64,000 bases of DNA, from assembly GCA_030581615.1 (NCBI GenBank), contig JAKTTT010000031.1, positions 124,001 to 188,000 of the forward strand, given 5' to 3'. A model generated the notes under the pieces. It was given only the letters and a program-made list of their open reading frames with translations. It was not told where the DNA came from and ran no database searches. This DNA is from Alloascoidea africana (Eukaryota > Ascomycota > Alloascoideomycetes > Alloascoideales > Alloascoideaceae). This document shows positions 31,790-42,949 of this stretch, piece by piece. The stretch's first letter is position 1, and each line of letters begins with the position of its first letter. The translations under genes were made by a program, and so were the position numbers.

Positions 31790-32671
31790 GGTGAAGCTGT
31801 GAAGGAATAAGGAGAGAAGGAAAGGAAAGCCAGACAGGATGAAAGAAGGTGAAAGTATACATCCACACGCCACTTATAAATAGTTCTCGGGTGGAGTTTA
31901 GGAATTAGGAATTTTCACTTCGAGCTTTTCTGCTATGGAATGGACTCTTTTTTTTTTTGGGCTCTCTCGTAGGCCAGCTGGAACTGGAAGAAGGGCGTTT
32001 TTATCTTTTTTTATCCTGGGAGTGGAACTTGGTTTGTGGTAATTTTCTTGGGATTGTTGTATCCACCTCACAACTTCCTATAAAAGCAAGAAATGGGCTC
32101 ACCAGGTACACAAAACACAACAGCAACAGTGCCCGTAAAACTTTCAATCTACTGCATCTCTACTATGCCATTTCGGGTATCCATATCGGATAGCGATCTG
32201 GGAAAATACAAGAAAAAAAGCACTGCCAGAACGACCCTTTTTTTGTTGTATTTTTTTCTGGTGGAGAATAAAATGTAGCATTTCTCTAGAGCCCTATACT
32301 GTACCATGCAAAAAAGCAATACCGAAAATGGTTCTAATTGTAGCAACGGCTCTCTTTTTGCCCAAAGTGAAAAGAAACAACAACAAACAAAATAAATAAA
32401 TAAAAAAAAAAAAAAAACATATGTATGTCAATCTGAAACAAAAAGATTCATTTTTGTGTGTGTGCTTTTGAAAGCTAGCGTATGCTGGTAAAAACAGAGC
32501 CTATGGTAAAAAATGAGGATAGAGAAAAATAGACCACAAATCGGTTTCGTTGGTTTTCGTTATACTTGATTCAAAATGACCTTGTTTTGAACAAAAGGAG
32601 GGGGAAAAAAAAAGATGGACTTCACTTCACTGATAAAGAATATATATAAAAAAAAAAAATAACCAAAAACA
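31790..32671. other. GRR1 upstream region and JSN1 3' flank
   Basis: Intergenic between two reverse-strand genes. A/T homopolymers occur near 31950, 32400-32420 and 32650. No gene seen. Confidence 0.5.
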
Positions 32672-35600
32672 CTAGTAACGCCAGTTATCGTTGATCGCAT
32701 TCGGATATCCATAAAACTGTTGAGAACGAACCTGAGAATTCTGAACTTGTAAATTTCCCTGTCCATTTTGCAATTGGGAAGAATAGTATTTGGTTCCATT
32801 GTTCCCCGCCGCCGATCCATACCCTCCGCCGTACTGATTTCCAGAAGGCTGACCAAACTGATCATAGGATTGATTGATATCTCCAGTACTGGCATTCCGG
32901 ATCTTGTAATGATTGTGGAGATAAGGAGAGTTATTTTGAGAATGCTCATAATTGTCTCTGATTCCGTTGCCATGAACGTGTTTCGAGTTGCCACCACCAT
33001 GATATTGACGTCCATTTCTTGAAGTTCCGTTATGTTGACCGTTCGTAACAGCTTTTGAAGAAAGTCCAACCTCTTCCAATAACCGTTTATAACTGGGAGA
33101 TGTTGGAGATAATTTGGTCAAGATTACCTTGATACTTTCCAATACATGTTTTTTGGTTTCTGGGTCCAAATTAGGCGCAGAGATCACCTTGAACATAAAC
33201 ATGGGGCCGTTGGAGACATTACTCAGAATGGTTTCCAAGGTAGATGATGGGCCATGTCCTGTTTCTGAAACGCCTTCAATCAGCCCATTCAAAAGAATTT
33301 GTCTTGCCTCGGTCTCGTCCTTGTGATTTATCAACTTGAGAATGGTCAAACTTGCCAGTTTGTGTGTACATAGAGAGGATAGGTGGGGAGTCAACTTTGA
33401 TGCCAAAACAGAATGTCGATTTGGCAAGTTGCAAGTATCCAAGAACCAAGTCAACAAAAGAGATCCATTACTGTTTGTTGCCAAATGAACAGAGTAAATG
33501 GCAATGGCAGCAGCCAACATTGCCTTTTGTTGTTTTGTGGTGAAATGGCTTTCCAAGCATGTTCTAACGGCTCTTGCTCCGTATCTGCCCTGAGCAATAA
33601 TCCAGAATTTGGAAAGAACAGTTTCAAAGATGAAATCGTTATACTGTGGACCGAATTTCAAACAACATTGCAAAACGTAATTTCCAAACTGGTCGTTGAA
33701 AAGAGGAACAGTATAAGGATGAAGATTTGTACTGATTGTATCCATCTGCGTCTCAGTATTTGCAACAGCAATGATTTTTTGAGCGGCCCATGTTCCATTC
33801 TTGTGGGTTCCAATGGGGGCCAAATGCTTTGAAATTTTTTCGAGCATTTTCTCCTTCATGGGCTCCGAACATTCATCAAACAACTTTTGAACCACTGTAT
33901 TTCCCATGTAGTCGCTGGCAAGTTGATCAATTTCGGGAAGCATTGAGGTTGCAATTTCCTCAATTTCTTCTTTACTACAGGACACACTGTCCAGTTTCTT
34001 TCTCATCTCGCGTAGCTTTGCCGGATCGTACTCTCGATCTTGTGTTGTCTCCGGTAAGGGGGGAAGAGAGGATTCCAAATTCTTGTAATCAAGAGCTTTC
34101 CTGATGGCTCTTTCAACATACTCAAAATCTCCATCTTCCAATTCAAACGATTTCAGTGTCTCAAGCAGCAAATCGCTAATGGTGCTCAACTCTGGCGGTC
34201 TCTCAAGATCCGACTCACTGCGGCGACTTGCCCTTGCAATGGGCTCTAAATGGCTGGTACCAGTGTCCTTTTGATTTTCCTTTTCCTTTTCCTTTTGATT
34301 TTGATTTTGATTTTCATTTTCCTGTTCGGCCTGCACCACTCGTTGAGAAGATGGTGGAGCATTGTTAACGGTCTGCGTCATCTGTAGATCTCGCATCCGC
34401 TCGATGCTCTGCTGAATTTTCTGTTTCGGGGGCAGAACTTTTGCAAAGGCGATTATGCAGGGAATACCGACAGAGAACTCTTGGTGATTCAAAGTCGCCT
34501 TCGCCTGCATCGAACTGTCGATTGTTTCATAGGTGACCAGCGCACAGCCGTCCTTGTTGAACATCCTCAAGGCGACCACGCCGCCAAAGTGCCTGAAAAC
34601 GGTGTGCAGGCTCGAGGCGGTTGAGGACAGGGGCAGGTTCATGACACAGAGCGTTCTGGTGGGGCCCAGGTTTGTGTCCTGCAACGAGGTGATCCAGTTC
34701 GGCTGGTCCTCGTCCAGCGCGCAAGTAGAATCGTCCTGGACCTGTGGAGGCAGGTATCCAGGCGGAGGAGCCAGCGTGCCGCTGATGGTTTGGGCCCGGG
34801 CGCGAGCTCTTCGCGACGGGGCCTGGAGCGGGCCCAGTCCTAGGCCCAGTGGAACAGCGGGCGAGGAGCCTCCCGAGATGCTGCTGCCTCTCCTACGAGG
34901 CGTCTGAGAAGCGGCGGACAAGGGGGTCTGTGTCTCCGGGAGCGTGTCCTCTGCGATGAACATTTCGTCCGGGTTGATGATGTGGTGCAAGTACACGGGG
35001 TTCGTGAGAGCGTTGTTCGTGGAGTAGGACCGTGCTCTCTGGGCGTCCATGCGAAGATAGGCCGTGGGCTCCTCCAGGCCTTGCGAGCCTTGAGAGCCTT
35101 GCGAGCGGGCCGGGGGAGTCGTGGTTCTTCTCGTGGGCGTCTGTCTCCAGAGCGAAGACGACGAAGGCGTTCTGTTCAGCGAGGTCTGGCCGGCCGCGGT
35201 GCCTGACGATTCGAAGGCTCCATTTCCATTGCCATTGCCATTTCCATTGCCATTACCATTACCACTGCCGCTGGCCGGGGCGTTTGGAGAAGAATCTTGC
35301 AAGTTGCTGCCGAACGGGTTGTAGCTCTGCGAAAGCAGCGAGCCGGACCTTAGCCTGGAACGGACGGGAGGCCGCTGCTGGAACGAGGACTTTTTCAAAG
35401 CGAGCAGCTCGCTCAGACCAGACCCGACGACGGCACTTGTGGCCAGGAGTCTGTCGAATGCATCTACCGTTTGAGATGTTGCAGATGTCGTTCCCGAACG
35501 AGGGCGAGAAGAGCCTATTATGGAGGAGGGGGGATTAGAATACTGATCTTCCGACCAAAACTAAGTTAAGAAAGTGGAAAGTTTACAGGCAAAAAGTCGA

Positions 35601-35995
35601 ATCATGCTCTGATTGGAGATGCCAACTTTTGAGAAATCGAGAGATGAATAGAAAATAGGCATACCTGGAAAAAGACGAGAAGAATTCCGCGAGAGCATGG
35701 GCAAGGGCACCTGTGAAGAGGAGCCGATGATCTCGTTGGAATCCTGGGAAGCGAGGCTGTCCGAGCTCTTGTTGAGCAGTTGCTCTAGAGGAGTGGAGGT
35801 TGTGGTTGAGTAGCTATCTGAATGCGAGAACCTGGAGGGTAGAGTGCCTGCTCTGGCCCTCCTAGGTCGGAAGGGCGGTGGTTGACTCTCTTGCGTGGTC
35901 TGTGGCAGTTTGTCATTGTTTGTGGACTTTCGCAAGAAAGAGTATGGGGTCGAAGAGAATGGCTCTTGTGACGTGTTCAAAGAAGGCGGCATCAT
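32672..35995 (-). CDS. JSN1: Jsn1/Puf2-type RNA-binding protein (RRM plus Pumilio repeats), two exons
   Basis: Proteins of this class combine an RRM with a Pumilio domain and bind mRNAs for membrane-associated and mitochondrial proteins. Exon 1 is 35665-35995 and exon 2 is 32672-35514. The 150-nt intron joins F-P-G to S-S-R-P-R-S-G-T-T and gives 1057 residues, close to S. cerevisiae Jsn1 (1091) and Puf2. The first 390 residues are Ser/Pro/Gly-rich and disordered. The RRM is at about 395-470 (R-T-L-C-V-M-N-L-P-L, F-R-H-F-G-G-V-V). Pumilio-like repeats run from about 630 to 915 (D-Y-M-G-N-T-V-V-Q-K-L-F and Q-F-G-N-Y-V-L-Q-C-C-L). The C-terminal tail is Asn/Gln/Gly/Tyr-rich and prion-like. Whether it is the Jsn1 or Puf2 orthologue is open. 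Confidence 0.92.
34268..34322. repeat. Hexamer-like repeat in JSN1 encoding Glu/Gln/Asn/Lys run
   Basis: CCTTTT and GATTTT units alternate and encode an in-frame E-N-Q-N-Q-K-E-K-E-type run just after the RRM. Confidence 0.8.
35218..35271. repeat. Hexamer repeat in JSN1 encoding Gly-Asn dipeptides
   Basis: CCATTG and CCATTA units are repeated eight to nine times and encode G-N dipeptides in the disordered N-terminal region. Confidence 0.9.
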
Positions 35996-36441
35996 TAAGT
36001 TGGCTTTTGTGTGTGTTGTAGATCAGGGGTGGAGTGCTTAGACAAGCTTAGACATGCGAGGAACAATTGTCGAGAGGCTGTGTGGATTTACAGAGAGAAT
36101 CAAACGGTGACTCGAATGGCTAGAGTATATATAGATATATATGTTCGGGTTCAAGTTCAAGGAAGAGGAAGAGGAGGAAGAGGAAGTGGAAGAGACTGAC
36201 TGTGGAAGAGAAAGGGAGCTGGGAAAAGAAGGAGAAGAAGAGAAGTAAAGTTGGAGAAAGAGAGTAGAGTTAGTTGAGTTTCCTCCTTACAGTGAAACAA
36301 AACGCGATGACGTGGAGCCTCATTCTTTTATATAGGTGGACGGGTATGAAGACGCCAAAACGTATTTAAATTATCGACGGTATGTAGAGCAGTCTCAGTG
36401 CCTGGAAAGGAAAGCCCATGTTTGCTGTGCTTTCGATGCCA
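35996..36441. other. JSN1 upstream region and YSA1 3' flank
   Basis: Holds TATATA-rich sequence (36127-36142) and a purine-rich GAAGAGGAA repeat (36160-36245) on the + strand, which is a pyrimidine tract in the JSN1 leader. No gene seen. Confidence 0.5.
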
Positions 36442-37483
36442 TCACAGCTGCTTGGAGAGCTCCAGCCCGAGCGCAATGTTTTGAAGACGGGCATCGATGA
36501 GACAGCCCTCCTGCTCCAGCGCCCGGAGCCCATTCCACAGCCCGGCGAGAGGAACTGGTGAGAGTTGGAGCTAGGCGTTAGTCAGACCCCGAGGAACACA
36601 CAGTGCTGACAGTGCTTGGACAAACATACGGGAAAACGTCTCGATGTACTCGTTGGCCTCCAGCCTGGGCTGCGGCTGCTGGTTGCGCCTGTCCCGCGGA
36701 TCTAGGAGGACTTGCACATTCACCAGGCTCGTGTTGCAAAAGCCTGGACGGGCAGAGGTCGGGACAAGGTTAGATGTCGTCTCTAGCTGGAGCTCCAACT
36801 GCTTGAGCTTGTCTTACCGGGGTCGCTGTAGGCCACTGGCGCGGACCGAATGGGCGTGCCCACGTAGCCCGTTTCCTCCTCCAGCTCTCTCACGGCACAT
36901 TCTTCAAAGGTCTCGCCGGCCTCCACGAGTCCCGCAGGAAGCTCGATGCAGACGCCGCCGATGGGCGCGCGGAACTGCTTTTGGAGAACCAGCTCTGGCC
37001 CCGAGGGCTTCTGAAGCAGCGCCGTGATAGCAACCGCTGTGGAATAATGCCATGTCAGATAGTCGCAGAAACCAGGAACCCTCTGAAACATATCCTCAAA
37101 CATACCGTCGACTCCTGTTCCGCTTGGCCTAGTCTTTCGCGAACCACTCTCCCATTGCCGTACTGGAGTTTATTATGTTGGACTTTTTCTTGCGGACGCA
37201 AACATGTGCAAGAACAAAGAGCAAACTTACCATTTCCGGCAGGGTCTACATACTTGATTCTATTCAGCTGGTCCCAATCTCTGTATTAGCACATTATTCG
37301 CTGCTATTTTCCCTGATGGTTTTTGGTCTTACCTGAATCCACCTTGCCTCATCCGTATTCTTTGGCATAACGCCGGTTAGTCTATACACCTACCTAGTCC
37401 CTCAACCTTGGGGTGTCTGAAAAACATACCATTTGAGACACCTCTAGCACTTTTGCCTTGCTGAGGTCAAACTCTTTAGGCAT
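36442..37483 (-). CDS. YSA1: ADP-ribose pyrophosphatase (Nudix), seven exons
   Basis: Ysa1 hydrolyses ADP-ribose and ADP-sugars to AMP and the sugar phosphate. I reconstruct exons 37430-37483, 37333-37359, 37231-37267, 37106-37162, 36818-37036, 36630-36743 and 36442-36554. All phases fit and give 206 residues (S. cerevisiae 231). The Nudix box G-L-V-E-A-G-E-T-F-E-E-C-A-V-R-E-L-E-E-E has the full G-x5-E-x7-R-E-x2-E-E pattern. Upstream W-E-S-G-S-R-K-T-R and the C-terminal L-x5-G-C-L-I-D-A-R-L are typical of this subfamily. Exon 2 has only 27 nt. The six introns are 65-75 nt, unusually many for a yeast gene. The start M-P-K-E-F-D-L-S lies in the first exon. Confidence 0.94.
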
Positions 37484-37912
37484 TTTGGAAAGCTTTGTGC
37501 TGATATGTGTACAGCAAGCGAGCTTGTTTCTCTGAGTGCCTCCAAACCCCGATACTAATCGTAGAACCTGTCTTCCAAATGTCAGACACCGTAAATATAC
37601 CTCAATCCATCTATCAAGAACTCACGTTGGATGATCGAGCTCTTGGAAGGAATCTCCACATACAGCGTTCAATAATGGTTGGGGGAGTAGGAGAAGAGAA
37701 GCTCCGATCGGCCGAATCAGAGACCAGAGAGGGTCTGCATGGATAGATGATGCTTAGGCTCTGGTACAATCACAAACATAACTGATTCTACGATTACTAA
37801 CAAATCACAAAAAAACGCAAAGAGTAAGAGGGTGAAAAAGACAATTCCATTATTTTTGAGATATATGCGCTGAGTATTTCTAAACATTGTCTGAATATTC
37901 CAAAATAATCAA
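37484..37912. other. YSA1 upstream region and RPL43 3' flank
   Basis: No gene is seen. A short + frame at 37507-37746 has no family resemblance. Confidence 0.5.
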
Positions 37913-38564
37913 TTATGCTTCGGCAAGTTCCCTCAGACGTCTGATTGTAGATCTAGCGGTAAGTGCAGCAGGGGTACTAACCAAAGTATATACATGTTAG
38001 ATCATTTGTGCAAAAATAACAACTAGAAACGCTCTTTGTGTTGTCGCCGTTTTGGTCAAAACCACAAATTATATGAACTTACGCAAAGGCATAGGCGCCA
38101 CCTGCCAGCTGTCTGTTGCAGCTCTTACAATTCCAAATACCAGTAGCAACTCTCTGGACAGTCTTCTTTCCGCAGAATGGGCAGGTGTATCGAGCATGCT
38201 GTTGAACCTCCAACTTCTTGCACTGACGACGAAGAGATGAGCCGTATCTGACACCGTATTTACCGGTGATTCCAACCTTCTTAGTTCTCTTGGTCCTAAA
38301 GATAATACCATCATGTTAGATCAATGCTGTTAAAACTGATGACTCTGATTCTGTGTTGAAGATCATGCACTGCACTGATTTTGTCGTTCCCTTTGCAGTT
38401 TTTTTTTTTTTTTGACTTCGTCGATTCTCATCCCCATTGTCGTAATAGGAACCAAAAATTCAAGAGTTTCGTCAAGTTCAAAAGGATCAAGAATCAAGGA
38501 CCCAAATCGCGCTAGGTTTAAATTCCCCCCGAAAAAGAATGTCGAATTCATAAATAACTTACAT
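37913..38564 (-). CDS. RPL43: 60S ribosomal protein eL43, three exons, start codon split by an intron
   Basis: eL43 is a small zinc-binding protein of the large ribosomal subunit. Exons are 38563-38564 (AT), 38083-38295 (beginning with G) and 37913-37976, giving exactly 92 residues, the usual family length. The reading [15 protein letters not shown] and the zinc ribbon C-P-F-C-G-K-K with C-R-N-C are fully conserved. Intron 1 (267 nt) divides the start codon AT|G, as in some other yeast RPL43 genes. Intron 2 (106 nt) lies just before the last 20 residues and shows a CTAAC branch site. The promoter holds CCCTAA-type and CACGTG sites. Confidence 0.96.
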
Positions 38565-38861
38565 TGTGATAATCTATACTTGAGTGTTAGTCTTGTACTT
38601 TCCCAGTTTCCCAATTTTGAAATTAATTTTTTTCCCAAAGATGTATCAAGATAGAGCAAATTCGAGTGATATCCTAATATCCATCAAGATCATACATGTC
38701 TTTGGGTTAAAAGTATACATACCAAAGGCTGTGTTTTTGTTGCGTTGAAGATAAACTTGTCCAAGAGAAAGCTCGCTCTTCTTGCTTCAAACGATGGACA
38801 CTTTTCGTTCTGAAATGTACGCACACAATCCAAATCATCCTGGTTTTTATGTGAGTTTTTC

Positions 38862-38887
38862 TTAGGGCTTAGCCCCGAGTCACGTGA
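38862..38887. promoter_or_regulatory. Tbf1-like TTAGGG next to Cbf1-like TCACGTGA, RPL43 promoter
   Basis: TTAGGG at 38862-38867 is followed 12 nt later by TCACGTGA at 38880-38887, about 300 nt upstream of the RPL43 start. In Candida and relatives Tbf1 and Cbf1 jointly control ribosomal-protein genes. Binding here is inferred from the motifs. Confidence 0.55.
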
Positions 38888-38908
38888 AGTTTAGTTTAGC
38901 TCACAAGC

Positions 38909-38915
38909 CGGGTAA
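38909..38915 (+). promoter_or_regulatory. Reb1-like site (CGGGTAA) upstream of RPL43
   Basis: Exact CGGGTAA, 21 nt beyond the CACGTG element. Confidence 0.4.
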
Positions 38916-39366
38916 TTATCAAACCTTTTTCTCGAGTTGAACCTTGGTCTCTCTTCTCTTACAATATCGCATGCCATGTGTTTTGGCTTTTCAGAGAAGA
39001 GAAAATATGGAATTTTATTAACATACGGGCATGGCCAGTTTAATTGGTCGGCAGAGAAAACGTAAAATGATTTTTTCATGTTTCAAAGATTATATACACT
39101 TCTGATTGTGAACCAAAACGAATTGTCGTGACGGAAATGTCAGTCTGATTATTGGTCTCCTAGTAGTAGTAGTGCTATGGGGAAATATTTGACAATGCTA
39201 ATTTTCTGTTTGACTGTAAATCATTTGATAATTCTTTTTCTGATAAGATTTCAGACATTTACATTTTCATTGGAGCACAATGTATCATTTCAGACCTCAT
39301 AACCGTGATTTTTAAAAGAAAAGTTTTATGCTAGAATATATTGTTCTATGTAGAACCAAAGAACTT

Positions 39367-40698
39367 CTATAGGATTCCCCAAAATTTCTCAACGTTGAAA
39401 AGACCAGAATCCTTCCATTTTTCATCAAAAGCACTAAACATAATCACATCGGAACCACAAGTGTCCAATATACTGGCAACAGCAGTAGCCTGGTTTGATT
39501 CAGAAGGAATGGCATCGCCGTTGGCATCGCCACTTGATGGCCAGCCGGTCTCGGTAATAAAGGTCCTCTTACCTCCACATGCGCTTGACACCTCGTTTAT
39601 CTGATCAAGAACCCATTGTCCCGCGCCTTCAGCCTTCAAGTTGGAGTTGAAAAATCCGTGGGCATTCACAGCAACATAGTCAGAGAATTCACAGAGCTCT
39701 GGGTTTGCAATAACGGTGTTGAAAGTATCTACAGAAACGACAGATCCGGAGTAGCCAAGACCTCCAAGTACGCTTCTGGCAGTGGTTAAGGCGTTCTTAA
39801 TATCATAAACAGAAGCAGATCCAAAGTTGACAAGCTCGTTGCCAACTGCAATCGTATCAATACGATCCCAGGATTTACCCAGGGCTTCATACAATGTGTT
39901 AATGTCATTCTCGATATTTCCAAGAGTAAAGATACCTTGGAAGAGTTTTTGGCCAGGGGCCATGTTGGCAACGACATTTTCAACACCAGAGCAGTCAATG
40001 TTGTAAAGACGGATCAGTTCGTAATCGCCAAGCTGAGCAACATCGGCGGCAACGACCTCGGCGGTCTTGCATAAACCATTATCGGCATATGGTGTATAGG
40101 TGATACCCTTGTACTTGAAGCTTCCGGAGCCAGAGTTGGAATTTGAGTTTGAGTTTGAGCTGGAACTTTCTGGAGTGCTAGAAACAGCTTCTGTCTCATA
40201 AGTCTCAGAAGGCGTAGATTGTTCCTCGGACTGCTCAGCAGTGGTGGGCTCTACGTAGGTTTCTTCAACCTCGTTCTGTTTAAAGTCTTGGGCGAGCTCT
40301 AGAGAAGTGGTAGTGGCTTCAGCTTCAGCTTCGGGCTTGGGCTCGGGCTCGGGCTCGGTGGAAGTAGCTGCTGGTGGTGGTGGTGGAGCAGCAGCTTCTT
40401 GTGTGGTTGATGTTGGTTGAACATAAGTGGTTTCGGGCTGCTTCTCAGCCTCTTGGTTCTGTTCTGCACCAGCAGTAACAGTTTCGTAAACAGTCACGCC
40501 GACAACATGTTCAGTTTGGGCCTGAACAGTTTCCGTGATCTGTTTCACAACAACATTTGTAACGAAAACGGTGACGGCGTCAGGCTCGGCCTCGGCGTCG
40601 CGCTTGTGGGCGTTATGGCGGTGAACAACTGGTAATGGCAGTCCCAACACAGTTGTGAACAGCAGAGCAGCGGTTGTAGCGGATAAAGATAATCTCAT
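39367..40698 (-). CDS. SCW4: GH17 cell-wall glucanase/transglycosylase (Scw4/Scw10-like)
   Basis: A secreted protein of 443 residues that probably remodels beta-1,3-glucan in the cell wall. The start is ATG 40698 (M-R-L-S-L-S); the N-terminal 19-20 residues form a clear signal peptide. H-K-R at residues 31-33 is a Kex2-type processing site, as in Scw4 and Scw10. A long linker rich in Glu, Pro, Thr and Ser (about 90-215) comes before the GH17 barrel. The catalytic acid/base Glu lies in A-V-G-N-E (about 288) and the nucleophile in I-T-E-T-G-W-P-S (about 383). The linker is longer than in S. cerevisiae Scw4 (386 aa). No GPI signal is seen at the C terminus. A TATAAA-like site lies about 195 nt upstream. 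Confidence 0.92.
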   Translation of the reverse strand: MRLSLSATTAALLFTTVLGLPLPVVHRHNAHKRDAEAEPDAVTVFVTNVVVKQITETVQAQTEHVVGVTVYETVTAGAEQNQEAEKQPETTYVQPTSTTQEAAAPPPPPAATSTEPEPEPKPEAEAEATTTSLELAQDFKQNEVEETYVEPTTAEQSEEQSTPSETYETEAVSSTPESSSSNSNSNSNSGSGSFKYKGITYTPYADNGLCKTAEVVAADVAQLGDYELIRLYNIDCSGVENVVANMAPGQKLFQGIFTLGNIENDINTLYEALGKSWDRIDTIAVGNELVNFGSASVYDIKNALTTARSVLGGLGYSGSVVSVDTFNTVIANPELCEFSDYVAVNAHGFFNSNLKAEGAGQWVLDQINEVSSACGGKRTFITETGWPSSGDANGDAIPSESNQATAVASILDTCGSDVIMFSAFDEKWKDSGLFNVEKFWGIL

Positions 40699-42949
40699 TT
40701 TTGGATTGGGGGGTATAGTTTGACAGGCGGAGAAAGATTGGACAAATGTAAGAGTAAAAAAGCTTTTCAAAAGCTGTTAACAAAAGTGAAAGAACGAATT
40801 GAAAAAAGTGATGATGGTGTAAAGAAGGTATCAAAGATGTATCTCAACCGGATTGATCTAAAGAATAGTTAGGAGGCCGAGTATTCCAGTTTTTATATTT
40901 ATGAAAAAAAGCCTTCATTTTGGTCCCAGTCGACTCTGCCTATCAATTTTTTCTAGGCACAGTGTTTCAGCCCAGAGGAGCCTTGCAAATCTGCATCTTT
41001 ATTTCCGCTTTGGGGAAAATGTTAGACCGCCCTGCATACAATTTAAGGGAACGCTAATCGCCCTTGGAGGATCCGCCATCTGCCGGAATGAAGAAGCGAG
41101 AAACCGATCGTTTTTTTCTTCGGGGTCTCTGATACATTACCTTGTCCTGTCCATACACTCGAGGTCGCCGTGACGCACAGAAATTCGATATCTAGTTGCA
41201 GACACAGACAGGCTAGTGTAAGACATGTTCACAACAAGCTGGTACCATCAAATTCCCAGCTCGAAGTGACCCCGGCTATACTCAGCTTCATTGAATATTT
41301 TTTTCCCCAAATGCAAGAAAAAGGGACACAACAATGACTACAACGGGCTAGACAACTTAGGGGCTCACAGGAACAAAATAAAGCTGGCATGCCACTGGTC
41401 CCTTGATGCCGCTCCCGTACATCTTGGTAGAGAAAAGTACATTGTGTCGCCTAAACGTGTCATCCCAGTCCGCTGCTCCTGACTCCTAACTCCTGAAAAC
41501 CGCATCTCGCGTAAACCATAAATTTCATTTTCCAAAAGCCCTGTATTATAGGACTTGAATTGGGTTGGCTACCGTCTTTTGCAAATGTTAAGCCTTGGGA
41601 TTCGTTTATCGCGATAAAGAAAAAGGCCAGTGTTAAATTCTCAGAAGCCATCGCTATCAACATGTACAAGATCAAGCATAGCATGAAATGAAAAAAACTG
41701 ACGCGCTACTACTCGGTAAAGTCTCTAACACGCTCATGAATGATCACTACTTCTGTGATGAACATTGGCGAATTGTGTTTTGTTGTAAAGTCGCAATGCA
41801 GTGTTTCAGTTTCTCCATAAACCTAAGAAAACGAGAAATCTTGCGAATAGTTGGCCCTTCGTGGTTCCACGTTTTCAACGCAGGTTCATCTAAATCTTCT
41901 CGATCTTTACAAAGCAAAGCACAGAGGAGCGCATGCGTACTCTTCGACAAGATGAAATGACGTGTGCTACTGTTTTATATCCCATCTCATTTTCAGAAAG
42001 ATCTTCAAATGTCTCTGTAAAACGGATATCAATTGATATAATCAAGTGTTTTGTTCCCCGTTTTACCTTCGATTTCTCAGAACATGGGTATATTGGAAAT
42101 TCAATTGAAATGAAGGCTATTGCTTCAGGGTATGTGTACACTGCTACCGCTGTATTAAGAGACCAGATAAACTTGAGCTACTTTATGAGTGCACGATGAT
42201 AGCAAAGTCCATTATTGTTGTCGTTGTTTCTTTTAGATTTGTTTGTGTGCTATGGAAAGCAAATTCTATTGTTGACTGAGCGTTTAACTCAATGTCGTCA
42301 AGTTTGGATCCCTTGATATGACTTAAGATAAGAATCTGCAATCCTTGTTGCATACAGGTTTTCATTAATCAATTGGGTTTTGAAGTTTTACAGATAATGG
42401 ATATTCAAGGGCAGCTGAATACGATTGAGTTTGGCGTGAGAAAAGAAGACAAAAACACATTGTCTATAACAAAGATGATGATTTACTTAAAGAGGTGGAT
42501 CTAATCATAGATCAGATAATCAAGCACAAGTCTTTAACCCCGCAAAAACCATTACATTTGTTAGATCGAGGCAATTAACAGGTTTGCTTACACATATGAA
42601 AGTTGGTCCATTTACTGTTGGAAAATTTTTGATCCAACAACTACAGGGAATGGATGAGTTAAAAAGCCCCGATACTGATACCCGGGAATAGACTGTATTA
42701 ATATGGAGAGCAGAAACCAAAGTTAATCAGCAACTTATGTGAAAATGTATGAAAGTCTTAAGCTACCAAATTCGAGAAGATGACATGGAGTTGTAATCAG
42801 AATCGCCATTACTATTATATCAGTATTATAAAATGTATTGCTCATATATATATTTCAACTATTAGAACACAGAAAAAGAGACTGCAATAATGTATAAATC
42901 TACCAAACTTTGTATACATTTTTACACACAAACAGCTTGTGATTGTCTA
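40699..42949. other. 2.25-kb spacer between the GH17 gene and SEC53, with decayed coding-like tracts
   Basis: No intact gene. The part near 40700-41250 is the GH17 upstream region. Between about 42180 and 42720 both strands show short tracts with protein-like composition. One reverse-strand tract recalls the helix after an integrase core, but too weakly to call. This may be a decayed gene or element relic of unknown origin. Confidence 0.35.

Larger units (their letters stand above)
38565..39366. promoter_or_regulatory. RPL43 upstream region and 3' flank of the GH17 gene
   Basis: The RPL43-proximal part contains the paired Tbf1-like and Cbf1-like motifs and a Reb1-like word, listed separately. 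The remainder is AT-rich without a gene. Confidence 0.5.

Noticed and set aside
35032-35538. 168-codon + frame opposite JSN1
   Set aside because: Antisense shadow of the GC-rich Ser/Gly region of JSN1; no protein-like features.
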